A stretch of DNA of 64,000 bases from Acidocella aminolytica 101 = DSM 11237 (GTDB lineage: Bacteria > Pseudomonadota > Alphaproteobacteria > Acetobacterales > Acetobacteraceae), in contig NZ_FQVJ01000003.1 in NCBI RefSeq assembly GCF_900129125.1, forward strand, positions 124,001 to 188,000. Direction: 5' to 3'. Below, one piece after another: positions 45,532 to 54,111 of this stretch; the stretch's first letter is position 1; every line of letters begins with the position of its first letter. The notes beneath the pieces are model-generated. The model saw only the letters and a list, made by a program, of their open reading frames with translations. It was not told the origin of the DNA and ran no database searches. The translations under genes were made by a program, and so were the position numbers.

Positions 45532-48051
45532 ATGCATGGTCTGACATCCGCCGAGGCTGAGGCAAGGCTGCACCAGGACGGTCCGAACGAATTGCCTCAG
45601 GATCAACAGCGCCACTTGCCGCGCATTGTCTGGGATGCAGTGCGGGAGCCGATGCTGCAATTGCTCTTGGCAGCAGGGATCATCTATATGCTGCTTGGCA
45701 ATCTTGCTGAAGCGCTGATTTTGCTCGGCTTTGCTATCCTCAACGTCGCAATGGTCGTGGTCCAGGAAGCGCGCACGGAAACCGCTCTGGTGGCATTACG
45801 TGAGTTGGCCGCCCCGCAGGCGCTGGTTTGGCGCGACGGTACCAAGGCGCGTATGCCAGCACGAAGCTTGGTCGTAGGCGATGTCATTGAAGTGATGGAA
45901 GGTGAGCGCGTACCCGCCGATGCGGTTTTGTTGCGCGCAAACTCACTTCAAGTGGATGAAGCTTTGCTGACAGGCGAGTCCGTGCCGGTCCGTAAACAAG
46001 CCCGGGCCCAGTCGCACTCGGAAGCTATACTTGGCGGCGAAGCTTCGCCGCTTATTTGGGCGGGCTGCTTGATTACGGCCGGGAGTGGCATTGCAAGTGT
46101 CACTGCTACAGGGCCGCGGACGGCAGTCGGGAAAATCGGCCACTCACTTAGCATCGTGGAGGCGGCGGCCCCCCCGCTACAGGTTCAGATGCGTCGGCTG
46201 GTCTGGCTATTTGCGATAGCCGGGATTGGCGCTTCGATGCTACTAACAATCGCCTACGGCGTGCTTCATGGGCAATGGTTGCAGGCCGTGCTGGCCGGTA
46301 TCACCCTTGCCATGGCCACGTTACCTCAGGAGTTTCCGCTTGTTCTTACCATCTTCCTCGTGCTTGGAGCGTGGCGCATGTCCCACCAGCATGTGCTGGT
46401 GCGTCATGCCGCCGCGATTGAGGCATTGGGCACGGCGACCCTGCTTTGCGCGGACAAGACCGGCACGCTCACGCAGAACCGCATGTCTGTGGCCAGCTTG
46501 GCAGCGGGCGGAGAGGTGCTGGATGTACGCCAAGTCGCTGACGCTCTGCCTGAGGCTTTTCATGAATTGGTGGAATTCTCGATTCTGGCCAGCCGTCCAG
46601 AGTCATTCGACCCCATGGAGCAAGCTGTCCACCGGCTGGGACAACAAGGGCTCGCCAACACGGAACATTTGCATGCGGACTGGGTGCTCTCGCATGATTA
46701 CCCGTTGCAGCCAGAGATGCTGGCGATGTCACAGGCATGGCACGGCGCTGATGATGGCACCCATATCATTGCAGCCAAAGGTGCGCCGGAAGCGATCGCC
46801 GATCTTTGCCACTTAGATGCACAAGGGTTGGAAATGGTACGGCGCGGGGTTGCCAAGATGGCTGGCGAGGGGCTGCGCGTGCTCGGTGTTGCAAAGGGCC
46901 TATATACAGGACCTGGCTGGCCAGAAAGCCAGCATGATTTTGATTTTACCTTCCTTGGCTTGGCGGGCCTCGTTGACCCACTACGCCCGGGAGTTCCGGA
47001 AGCTGTTTCTGCATGCCGGGAGGCTGGCATCAGCGTGGCGATGATCACTGGTGACCATCCGGTGACAGCCCTTGCCATTGCTCGTCAGGCCGGCATCGAT
47101 ACCAGCCACGTGCTCACCGGCGCGGAAATGGCAGAGTTAGACGATACTGCCCTGCGCGCCACAGTAACACATACGCGGATCTTCGCGCGCGTTCTACCCG
47201 AGCAAAAGCTGCGTCTGGTACAAGCCTTCGCCGCCAATGGAGAGGTGGTGGCGATGACGGGAGACGGTGTAAACGACGCCCCTTCTCTGAAAGCGGCTCA
47301 TATTGGTGTTGCCATGGGCGGGCGTGGTACCGATGTGGCACGAGAGGCAGCGTCTCTTGTGCTGCTTGATGATGATTTTCCCAGCTTAGTTGCAGCTATC
47401 CGCCTTGGGCGGCGGATCGATGCCAATTTGCGCAAAGCCTTCTCCTACATTCTCGCGGTGCACGTGCCCATCGCGGGTATGTCGCTGATTCCGGTCCTGT
47501 TTGGTTGGCCGCTCGTGCTGGGGCCGGTGCATATCGTTTTCCTGGAGATGATTATAGATCCGGCCTCTTCGATCGTTTTTGAGGCAGAGGCGGAGGACGG
47601 CACTATCATGTCGCGTCCTCCACGAAAGCCTGGCTCAGCCTTATTCAGTCTTGGCTTGCTTGCCGGCGGCTTACTTCAGGGCGCCACGGTGCTGATCGCA
47701 GCGCTCTTAGTCTTTTTTCTTGGCGCTCATGGGACGGATGGCCAAAATACGGGCCGCACCATGGCATTCATCACACTTGTAACCGGGAATCTCGGATTAG
47801 TATTGAGCAATAAAGCTCTGGGAGGCGATATATTGATAGCTTTGCGTAGACCAAATCGGGCGCTGGTTGTTGTTGCAGTCATCGCGATCGGAGCTCTCGT
47901 TCTTGCTCTTATGGTGCCGCAAATCCGTCGTCTGTTTGATTTCTCATCCTTGGAAATGGGGGACGTTTCTGTTGCAATGCTCGTAGGCTTAGCAAGCCTT
48001 GCTCTAAATCTGGCGAGTGCAGCCATCTGGCGCGGATTATTCCGCCCATAG
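45532..48051 (+). CDS. cation-translocating P-type ATPase (P2-like)
   Basis: An 839-residue ion pump of the inner membrane. The N-terminal cation-ATPase domain begins GLTSAEAEARLHQDGPNELP right at the chosen ATG 45532. The actuator motif TGES is at 147-150, the phosphorylation site DKTGT at 308-312 and the hinge MTGDGVND at about 575-582; about ten membrane segments are predicted. The M4 metal site reads LPQEFP rather than the PEGLP of Ca2+ pumps, a sign of the less-studied bacterial branch with P-x-EFP. The ion therefore cannot be named. The frame is open far upstream but without homology. The ribosome-binding site is weak (AAGAG). Confidence 0.92.
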   Translation: MHGLTSAEAEARLHQDGPNELPQDQQRHLPRIVWDAVREPMLQLLLAAGIIYMLLGNLAEALILLGFAILNVAMVVVQEARTETALVALRELAAPQALVWRDGTKARMPARSLVVGDVIEVMEGERVPADAVLLRANSLQVDEALLTGESVPVRKQARAQSHSEAILGGEASPLIWAGCLITAGSGIASVTATGPRTAVGKIGHSLSIVEAAAPPLQVQMRRLVWLFAIAGIGASMLLTIAYGVLHGQWLQAVLAGITLAMATLPQEFPLVLTIFLVLGAWRMSHQHVLVRHAAAIEALGTATLLCADKTGTLTQNRMSVASLAAGGEVLDVRQVADALPEAFHELVEFSILASRPESFDPMEQAVHRLGQQGLANTEHLHADWVLSHDYPLQPEMLAMSQAWHGADDGTHIIAAKGAPEAIADLCHLDAQGLEMVRRGVAKMAGEGLRVLGVAKGLYTGPGWPESQHDFDFTFLGLAGLVDPLRPGVPEAVSACREAGISVAMITGDHPVTALAIARQAGIDTSHVLTGAEMAELDDTALRATVTHTRIFARVLPEQKLRLVQAFAANGEVVAMTGDGVNDAPSLKAAHIGVAMGGRGTDVAREAASLVLLDDDFPSLVAAIRLGRRIDANLRKAFSYILAVHVPIAGMSLIPVLFGWPLVLGPVHIVFLEMIIDPASSIVFEAEAEDGTIMSRPPRKPGSALFSLGLLAGGLLQGATVLIAALLVFFLGAHGTDGQNTGRTMAFITLVTGNLGLVLSNKALGGDILIALRRPNRALVVVAVIAIGALVLALMVPQIRRLFDFSSLEMGDVSVAMLVGLASLALNLASAAIWRGLFRP

Positions 48052-48070
48052 AGCCTTGATTGCATCTCGC

Positions 48071-48358
48071 CTAGTCATCATCACCTTCATCATCGTCTTC
48101 ATGAGAATGCCATCGTACATAACCTGGGTTTGCATAATAGCCGGGTGGTGCCGCATAGGCAGGGGGCGGCGTATAATAGGCCGGAGGAGGTTGATAATAA
48201 ACGGGCGGAGGCGGAGGGGGTGGATAATCAGGCTGACCTCCAAAACTGAATATTACGCTTGGCCCTTGCCAACCGTCATCGTCGGCCTTCGCAGTCTGGG
48301 TGCTAAAAATCAAAAGTCCGGCGATGGCAACGGCGCTAAATGAGGATTTGAGTATCAT
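48071..48358 (-). CDS. small secreted Pro/Tyr-rich protein
   Basis: A 95-residue protein. Residues 1-24 are a Sec signal (cleavage near AKA-D). The mature part has a proline run (YPPPPPPPVYYQPPP), repeated PPPAYY/PPAYAAPPGYY units, and an acidic end with His (HSHEDDDEGDDD). Similar small periplasmic or outer-membrane-associated proteins occur widely in proteobacteria without assigned function; the acidic tail might bind metal. ATG 48358 (GAGA upstream) is chosen over ATG 48373. It converges on the P-type ATPase gene with a 19-base gap. Confidence 0.65.
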   Translation of the reverse strand: MILKSSFSAVAIAGLLIFSTQTAKADDDGWQGPSVIFSFGGQPDYPPPPPPPVYYQPPPAYYTPPPAYAAPPGYYANPGYVRWHSHEDDDEGDDD

Positions 48359-48373
48359 AATCAAGTCTCGCAT

Positions 48374-48845
48374 TTTATGGGCATGGGAAGCTATTTCTGG
48401 ATCCCGATCGTATAAAGAGCGCGGAAGAGGCCAATTTCTGGTCGGCTTTGCAGCAAAAACATGGCGGATGCTATGAGTGAATGTACAAGGTAATTTTCGC
48501 CGGTAACCCGCTAAAAATATTGATAAAAATCAAAATTATATCTCGCCGAAGGCGATGACAAGCGTTACCAGTCACCCCAACCAACCCACGCTTTTGTCAT
48601 TTTTTCAAGAAGTTTGATTAAACGAAAGTCGGTCCAAAGTTCCCAGCTTTCAACACCCGAAGGTCAGCGAAGCTCATCGAATAGTGCTATACAGTGATCA
48701 TAAACAAATTACCGTTCAGTCGGTGAATATGGCCAAGTTTTGCAGGAGAAAGCGTCTCATTCACGACCAGTGACGGCACCAAACTAGCTTTTCAAAAGCA
48801 ATGTTTGAGCAAAAGAAACCCATCATGCACAAATGTACGAAAGGT
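48374..48845. other. intergenic region
   Basis: About 470 bases, moderately AT-rich, with no supported gene. It lies between the start of the Pro/Tyr-rich gene and the end of the cytochrome gene on the same strand, so it should hold the promoter of the former and the terminator of the latter; no clear hairpin was found. Confidence 0.5.
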
Positions 48846-49496
48846 TCACTCAGGAGGTCTCTTGAGGCCGGTCACCATTGAACGAACAAGGTTTTCCTTG
48901 TGAACAAAACTAGAAATACCCACACCAATCACATGTAGGCCGATCAAAGCCAGAGTTAAATTGGCAAGAAGTTCATGCAACTCCTCAATAATTTCTTCTT
49001 CGTCGGCTGCCGAGGAGGTTTGACGTGAGTTGGTATATTCCTCGTCATTATCGGCATAAGCCTGCTGCATCAGTAGCCCCGGAGACTGGGCCAAAGGCCC
49101 TTTCCCCTCTGCGCCGTAGACGATCAGCCCAGTACTGATAGTTCCTAAAAGACTAAGCATCAAAGCAACTACCATCACACCACCGGCCGGGCTGTGTCCA
49201 ACGTAGCGCTTGGCGTTGCCGTGTACCAAAGACACCAGATAACGCAGTACGGTGACCGGGCGGTAGATGAAATCGACAAACCGGGCGTACCGTGGGCCAA
49301 CAAAGCCCCAGACGATCCTGATCACGAGGATGACGCCAATCACATAGCCTCCCCATACGTGGAAGACACTGATAGTATCACCCTCTTCCTCAGCAGTCAG
49401 ATAGGAAATTGCGAAGGCACCGACGATTGCCCAATGTCCGAAGCGGACAAAAGGATCCCAGACCTGAATCTTCGATTGAGGTTTGCCCGATGACAT
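48846..49496 (-). CDS. b-type cytochrome (cytochrome b561 / Ni-Fe hydrogenase b subunit-like)
   Basis: A 216-residue membrane protein with four hydrophobic segments. Histidines suited to ligate two hemes are at 21 (RFGHW), 46 (FHVWGG), and 188 and 199 (GLHVIGVG, FVHK), with further ones at 101 and 174. The opening VWDPFVRFGHW is typical of the cytochrome b/b6 family that passes electrons to quinone or to a periplasmic partner. A Glu/Asp-rich loop (about 150-172) separates TM3 from TM4 and is unusual. No hydrogenase or di-heme c gene is next to it, so its redox partner is unknown. Confidence 0.88.
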   Translation of the reverse strand: MSSGKPQSKIQVWDPFVRFGHWAIVGAFAISYLTAEEEGDTISVFHVWGGYVIGVILVIRIVWGFVGPRYARFVDFIYRPVTVLRYLVSLVHGNAKRYVGHSPAGGVMVVALMLSLLGTISTGLIVYGAEGKGPLAQSPGLLMQQAYADNDEEYTNSRQTSSAADEEEIIEELHELLANLTLALIGLHVIGVGISSFVHKENLVRSMVTGLKRPPE

Positions 49497-49600
49497 AAAA
49501 TTTCCCTCAAATACGATGAAATACGGTATTAATTGAAATGCTAAGATATGATTACGGACGGTGCATTGATGTGCGTCAAACTATTTGCGAGTGGCGTGGG

Positions 49601-49792
49601 TCAGAGACAGATATCGTTCTGACAAGGGACCAACCGATATAGTTTGAATGCTTCAGGCTGCAGACAACAATCGATGGGAAGCAACGCGCGATCTACCACG
49701 TATTGCCGACCGAAATCCCGTGCGGTTATTGGCTCACTAAACTCTTCGTCCGTCCGGCCGATGACGACGACTTCGCGGCGGTCGTTCAACAC
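49601..49792 (-). CDS. small hypothetical protein
   Basis: A possible 63-residue protein starting at GTG 49792, with AGAAGGGA about eight bases upstream. It has no signal peptide, contains CC and C-x5-C pairs near its end, and looks protein-like (VVVIGRTDEEFSEPI) rather than random. It lies 33 bases behind another unknown gene on the same strand and may be its operon partner. No family recognised; weak call. Confidence 0.35.
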   Translation of the reverse strand: MLNDRREVVVIGRTDEEFSEPITARDFGRQYVVDRALLPIDCCLQPEAFKLYRLVPCQNDICL

Positions 49793-49825
49793 CGCTATTA
49801 TCCCTTCTCAACGAGCTCAACGAAT

Positions 49826-50464
49826 TCACGTCGAGCAAAGACCAACCCCTCTACAAACTTCTGTGAATAGGCGCTCGGCCATCTGATCGGTTAGGTGAAG
49901 GGCGGTATTCAATTGACCTAGACCATTACCGAGGTAATTCATTATTCTTAAAATGAACCCATGATTAGCGAGCAGATTCGCGGGATATCCATGACTCAGC
50001 CACCCTGCAAGCCGAGCCTTGAGTGTTCCACTGAGTACAACCACACCTCCCAAGAAGTGTACACCAATCGCTGAAAGACCGGCGACCAGCAATGCCTTGA
50101 CTAACTTTTTGCACTGCGAACATTCGATATATTCTATGGTAGATTTAAATATTCGCAATAACGTGACACGGAGTCTCTTCCTCGTATTGGCAATAAATCG
50201 AATGCCTAGCCTATTAATCTCCCCTGCCAGCACGCCTATATAGGTCTGAATCGATTGCACTTCGGACTGATTTGTTCCGAGGAAGACGTATTCGAGGCTA
50301 AGAACAAGACCTGCAACTGGCTGCTCACCGATTTGCTCGATCAGCAGAAGAACATCCTGCTCGCCCCCTGCAGGGTCGGGATGCCAAGTGAGTTCAAGGA
50401 CACACTCTCCGCTGTCAATATCAAGCTCAGTCGTCGTTATCGCAAACCCTGTTCCCTCCGGCAT
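49826..50464 (-). CDS. hypothetical protein with one membrane-like segment
   Basis: A 212-residue protein of unknown family. It begins with an acidic, beta-like N-terminus (about 1-90), a basic segment (NTRKRLRVTLLRIF, about 93-106), then ECSQCKK (CxxC) and a hydrophobic stretch (ALLVAGLSAIGVHFLGGVVV, about 124-143), and ends with GVGLCST. A good ribosome-binding site (AAGGAG about six bases before ATG 50464) supports it. The CxxC pair next to a membrane segment could bind a metal or be redox-active, but nothing proves this. It lies beside recombinase debris and may have come with it. Confidence 0.55.
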   Translation of the reverse strand: MPEGTGFAITTTELDIDSGECVLELTWHPDPAGGEQDVLLLIEQIGEQPVAGLVLSLEYVFLGTNQSEVQSIQTYIGVLAGEINRLGIRFIANTRKRLRVTLLRIFKSTIEYIECSQCKKLVKALLVAGLSAIGVHFLGGVVVLSGTLKARLAGWLSHGYPANLLANHGFILRIMNYLGNGLGQLNTALHLTDQMAERLFTEVCRGVGLCST

Positions 50465-50689
50465 TTGTCACTCCTTTTTTAAGAGTTTAAAGCCAGCGAC
50501 ACAGTTACCATTTCCGTACCATTATGGTTTGTTGTTTTTTATGAAATTTTCTGCATTTAGAAGATTTTTCTATGCGTGCTGCCCATCATACACCTCCCCT
50601 CTACTTGGCCATGGAAGTACCTCAGATGCGCGATCCAGGAGGTAATGCCCGATTTCCGAAAGCCTTGTGTTTCCTAACAGGTTGAATCA
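50465..50689. other. non-coding stretch beside recombinase remnant
   Basis: No supported gene between the unknown protein at 49826-50464 and the integrase fragment; with that fragment and the following hairpin, the gene-free stretch totals about 670 bases. Confidence 0.5.
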
Positions 50690-51000
50690 TGCTGGCCGCA
50701 TCAGCACTAGGCAGTATGCACGGCTCATGGATGAGCGGGGTAGTTTTTATCCGTCATCACTTGGTCCGATGATGCTGATGGCCACTTTGGCAGATATGCA
50801 TGCCGCGATATAGACGCGCCCTTTTGCGCTTTCCGCACCATTCCCTGGCCCAGCTTAATGGTCTGAAACCGGTCTTTTCCGCCTGATAGAGATTTTCGAG
50901 ATTTAAAATCATTGAGCCTTCCACTGCGGCACTCTAGCCAAGTCAGGGCGTTGTTACGGGTGGGCTCCAATAGTTCAAATTGAACAGGGCAGCCGGTTAT
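50690..51000 (-). pseudogene. tyrosine recombinase/integrase fragment
   Basis: On the minus strand, PVQFELLEPTRNNALTWLE (from about 50995) matches the conserved segment of a tyrosine-recombinase group common in alphaproteobacteria. In another frame near 50700-50740 the sequence SSMSRAYCLVLM recalls the STRQYARLV block that follows in those proteins. The catalytic Arg/His/Tyr region is lost and the frames are broken, so only a relic of the C-terminal half remains. It shares a stretch of about 57 similar bases with the second relic at 56568-56880, which is in the opposite orientation. Confidence 0.65.
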
Positions 51001-51014
51001 AAATGTCCCATTGC

Positions 51015-51049
51015 AATCCTCCATTGGCCACGTCGGCCAATGGAGGATT
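51015..51049. repeat. perfect 15-bp inverted repeat, 5-base loop
   Basis: AATCCTCCATTGGCC (51015-51029) pairs with its exact complement (51035-51049) around ACGTC. It lies between the integrase relic and the 3' end of the LysR gene. No T-tract follows on either strand. It could act as a terminator stem for the LysR gene or be the remnant of an element end. Confidence 0.75.
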
Positions 51050-51138
51050 TAGGCATTCCGAAGAAGCCGTTCGCCCCAGAGGTAGATTTGTTCACCCGCC
51101 CCCACCGTTGGTCATATTATGAGGTCGATTTTCGCCAA

Positions 51139-52041
51139 TCATCCCGTTTCGAGGAGTTGTTGCCGGAGCTTCCCGACGGTGTGGTCAATGAACAAGCGCG
51201 TGCGCGGCGGCAGATGCCGTCCGGCAGGATACACAAGCTGGACAGGAACGGGCGGCAGCTCGTACGTGGCAAGTAAGCGCCGTAGCGCTCCGGTGGCCTC
51301 CAGCGGCGCCACTTGATATGACAGAGCTCGGACAATCCCGCCCCCGCGGACCGCCGCTTCAAGCGCTGCCTGTACCGAGTTCACCGCCATCTGCGGTTTG
51401 ACTTGCACGTTCCGTTCACTCTGCCCGAACCAAAAGCGCCAGTGGGCGGGGAGAAGCCGGGAGCCCGTTGTTACAATGGTCCGATGTCCGGCTAGATCAC
51501 CTGGATGGGCTGGTATACCAGCCTTGGCCAGATAATCGGGACTAGCACATAGAACTTGACGCACCTCTCCAAGTCGGATGGCTCGTAAACTGGAATCAGC
51601 CAAGTTTGCGATACGGAAACCAAGATCGACCCCCTCGTCAATAAAAGAGACGAGCCGGTTCAGCAGGAGCAACGAGATTTCCACGCGGGGATTCGTGGCC
51701 ATGAAATCCTGTACGAGTGGTAATACATGCATTCGCCCGAACATCTCTGGCGCAGTGATGGTAATCAGCCCGGAGGGATCGCCTTGCAGGGAGACGGCGT
51801 CTCTCAGTCCGTCATATTCAGCGATGACGCGGCGTGCCTGCTCCAGATAGGTCTCTCCGGCCTTGGTCAAGGCATTGGCGCGAGTTGTGCGGGTAAATAG
51901 TTGTACACCCCATTCATCCTCCAGCGCCGCTACGGCGCGGCTCACTGCAGTCGGCGAGCGCTCGAGCTTTCGGCTGGCGCCAATGAAGCTGCCTTGTTCT
52001 GCGACAGCGATAAAAATACTCAGACTGCCCAGCCGGTCCAT
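51139..52041 (-). CDS. LysR family transcriptional regulator
   Basis: A 300-residue LysR protein. HTH FIGASRKLERSPTAVSRAVAALEDEWGVQLF is at residues about 20-50; the effector domain has the CrgA-like features DEGVDLGFRIANL and GHRTIVTTGSRL. It is divergent from the GST gene; such regulators typically control the divergent operon, here GST plus the FMN-binding flavoprotein, in response to an unknown compound. Confidence 0.93.
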   Translation of the reverse strand: MDRLGSLSIFIAVAEQGSFIGASRKLERSPTAVSRAVAALEDEWGVQLFTRTTRANALTKAGETYLEQARRVIAEYDGLRDAVSLQGDPSGLITITAPEMFGRMHVLPLVQDFMATNPRVEISLLLLNRLVSFIDEGVDLGFRIANLADSSLRAIRLGEVRQVLCASPDYLAKAGIPAHPGDLAGHRTIVTTGSRLLPAHWRFWFGQSERNVQVKPQMAVNSVQAALEAAVRGGGIVRALSYQVAPLEATGALRRLLATYELPPVPVQLVYPAGRHLPPRTRLFIDHTVGKLRQQLLETG

Positions 52042-52159
52042 GAGATTATCCCGTTTTTAACATCAAAGAATGGCTGTTTCTCTCAATTATAGCAATCCAG
52101 GCAATGCCCTATATGTTGGGATGCCGATTCCGGCCGTAGCAGGCCACCAGGAGATAAAA

Positions 52160-52777
52160 ATGACATCCGAACCAGCCATGACCTTGTACGGGGTTAAACT
52201 GTCCGGGCATTCGCACCGCGCAGAGCTGATGCTGAGCCTTCTCGGCCTGCCCTACGAATTTCATCCGATCGATCTCGCTAGCGGGGAACAAGATAGGCCG
52301 GCGTTCCGCAAGCTCAACCTATTTGGTACCGTCCCAGTGCTACGGGACGGCTCGGAGATCATTGCAGATTCCGTCGCCATCATCGTGTATCTCGCCTTGA
52401 AATACGATCCCGCCCGGGCTTGGCTCCCGGAGGACCCGCTGGCGGCCGCTCAGGTGCAGCGCTGGCTCTCGATCGCACAGGGGCCTGTGTTCAACGGGCC
52501 ATGCAAGGCACGGCTGGTAAAGGTCTTTGGCTATCCGCACGACTATGTCCGCGCCATAGATGAGGCAGGGCAGCTACTGGTGCGGTTGGAGCAATCATTA
52601 TCAGAGACACCGTTCCTTACAGGCTCGACCGCGAATCTCGCCGACGTTGCGGTATACAGCTATGTGGCCAAAGCACCAGAAGGCGATATAGCGCTGGAGC
52701 CTTATCCGAACGTGCAATCGTGGCTACAGCGTGTCGAGGCCCTGCCCCGCTTTCTGGCCATGCCCGCAGCCGGCTAA
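52160..52777 (+). CDS. glutathione S-transferase
   Basis: A 205-residue GST. The thioredoxin-like N-domain begins MTLYGVKLSGHSHRAELML; the serine of SGHSHR is the likely glutathione-activating residue, and the cis-Pro and ESVA-like ADSVAI motif are present. The all-helical C-domain ends with ADVAVYSYV and NVQSWLQRVEALPRF. ATG 52160 has AGGAG about seven bases upstream; the open frame further upstream runs through the promoter. It leads an operon with the downstream flavoprotein (10-base gap). Confidence 0.92.
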   Translation: MTSEPAMTLYGVKLSGHSHRAELMLSLLGLPYEFHPIDLASGEQDRPAFRKLNLFGTVPVLRDGSEIIADSVAIIVYLALKYDPARAWLPEDPLAAAQVQRWLSIAQGPVFNGPCKARLVKVFGYPHDYVRAIDEAGQLLVRLEQSLSETPFLTGSTANLADVAVYSYVAKAPEGDIALEPYPNVQSWLQRVEALPRFLAMPAAG

Positions 52778-52787
52778 GTAAGTCAGC

Positions 52788-53687
52788 ATGGATACAACCT
52801 GGCATGCCGGAGAACGAGCAATGCATGCGCGCGTCGGCGTGGCCGAAAGAATGGCCGAAGTTGGGCCGCGCGCCATCCGTCGTGCAATGCCGGAGCAGCA
52901 CCGGAACTTTTTTGCACAACTGCCCTTCATTCTGGCCGGGTACGAAGACAGGGACGGAGGTGTCTGGGCCTCGTTGCTCTCCGGTTCACCTGGCTTCGTT
53001 ACTAGTCCAAACCCGAAAACCTTGATTGTGGCGAGCTCTCCCGTGGAGGGTGACGCTTTGGCGGCAGCTCTGAAGGCGGGATTACCTATGGGGGTCCTGG
53101 GCATCGAATTGCCCACGCGCAGGCGCAACCGCGCGAATGGGCGTGTCATTGCCCAAGGTGCCGAAGGTTTCACATTTCAGGTGGAAGAGAGTTTTGGAAA
53201 TTGTCCAAAATATATTGAAAGGCGGGATTACCTGGCATTCTTGCCCAAAGCGCCTGTGAAGCGCGAGCCGCTCGCGGTCTTGGACGCTTCAGCGCAGCGC
53301 CTGATCTCCGGTGCGACCACTTTTTTTGTCGCGTCTTCCACGGGCGGCGATACGTTGCCAGACGTGTCACACCGTGGCGGGCCGCCCGGCTTCATCCAGC
53401 TAGATCCGGAAGGTGTGCTGACAATTCCCGATTACACGGGCAACTTCTTCTTCAACACCCTGGGAAACATCCTAATAAACCCTCACGCAGGGCTGCTGTT
53501 TCCGGATTTCCAAACTGGCGACGTACTACAATTAACAGGTGCAGCTTGGCTGGTGGAAGATGGTTCAGCGCCCCCCCTTCCAGCGGCAGAGAGCTTTTGG
53601 CGGTTCCGAATGACGCAGGGCCATTGGCTGCGTGGTGCCTTACCGTTACGCCTTGCGCCGGGAGAAGCTTCGCCGTTCTGGCCGTAA
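52788..53687 (+). CDS. pyridoxamine 5'-phosphate oxidase-like FMN-binding protein
   Basis: A 299-residue split-barrel flavoprotein. VWASLLSGSPGFV near residue 65 and, in the C-terminal half, FFVASSTGGDTLPDVSHRGGPPGFIQL and IPDYTGNFFFNTLGNILINPHAGLLF, the core FMN-binding pattern of the PNPOx-related family. These proteins reduce or bind small substrates rather than make PLP. It follows a GST gene under a divergent LysR regulator, a set found in many proteobacteria and probably used for detoxification. The N-terminal start is uncertain (ATG 52788 or the inner ATG at 52821). Confidence 0.88.
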   Translation: MDTTWHAGERAMHARVGVAERMAEVGPRAIRRAMPEQHRNFFAQLPFILAGYEDRDGGVWASLLSGSPGFVTSPNPKTLIVASSPVEGDALAAALKAGLPMGVLGIELPTRRRNRANGRVIAQGAEGFTFQVEESFGNCPKYIERRDYLAFLPKAPVKREPLAVLDASAQRLISGATTFFVASSTGGDTLPDVSHRGGPPGFIQLDPEGVLTIPDYTGNFFFNTLGNILINPHAGLLFPDFQTGDVLQLTGAAWLVEDGSAPPLPAAESFWRFRMTQGHWLRGALPLRLAPGEASPFWP

Positions 53688-54111
53688 GGCTAAGTAGCGT
53701 TCGTGTCCGGGCTGCACTTCTTTCCTGTGTCGTTCTCAATGACGGCCACAGTCATGCAGCATAGCGCCGAGATACAACATCAAGTCAGCCCCCCCGAAAA
53801 GCCAATATATGTTGAACAAATTGCGTTTGATAAAAATACGAGCGAATACGGTCTTCTCAGTTTGAATTTCTAAAGGCGCGAAGCCAGCGATCTCCTAACC
53901 GTTTTGTGTTCAATCGTACGCGGCACGTCGTTTATGCTGCAGCAGGCCGGTTGGGGACGTACGCATTTTGGCCGTTTCGTGGCAGGACATGAGATAAGCT
54001 GCCATTGTCTGGCGCCCAGGTGGAATTCTCTCTACCCCGGTATAGAGAAGCGCCCCTTAAATCCAGGGAACAACGAGGCAACGGCGTCGACTTATAGCGA
54101 CTTGTGGCCCG
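53688..54111. other. intergenic region
   Basis: About 420 bases between convergent genes with no supported gene. A short hairpin TTCTCT/AGAGAA lies near 54027-54050. Nothing else recognised. Confidence 0.5.

Noticed and set aside
53987-54005. The 15-mer ATGAGATAAGCTGCC occurs here and again near 61500
   Set aside because: A 15-base match is expected by chance a few times in a window of this size, and the flanks do not align.
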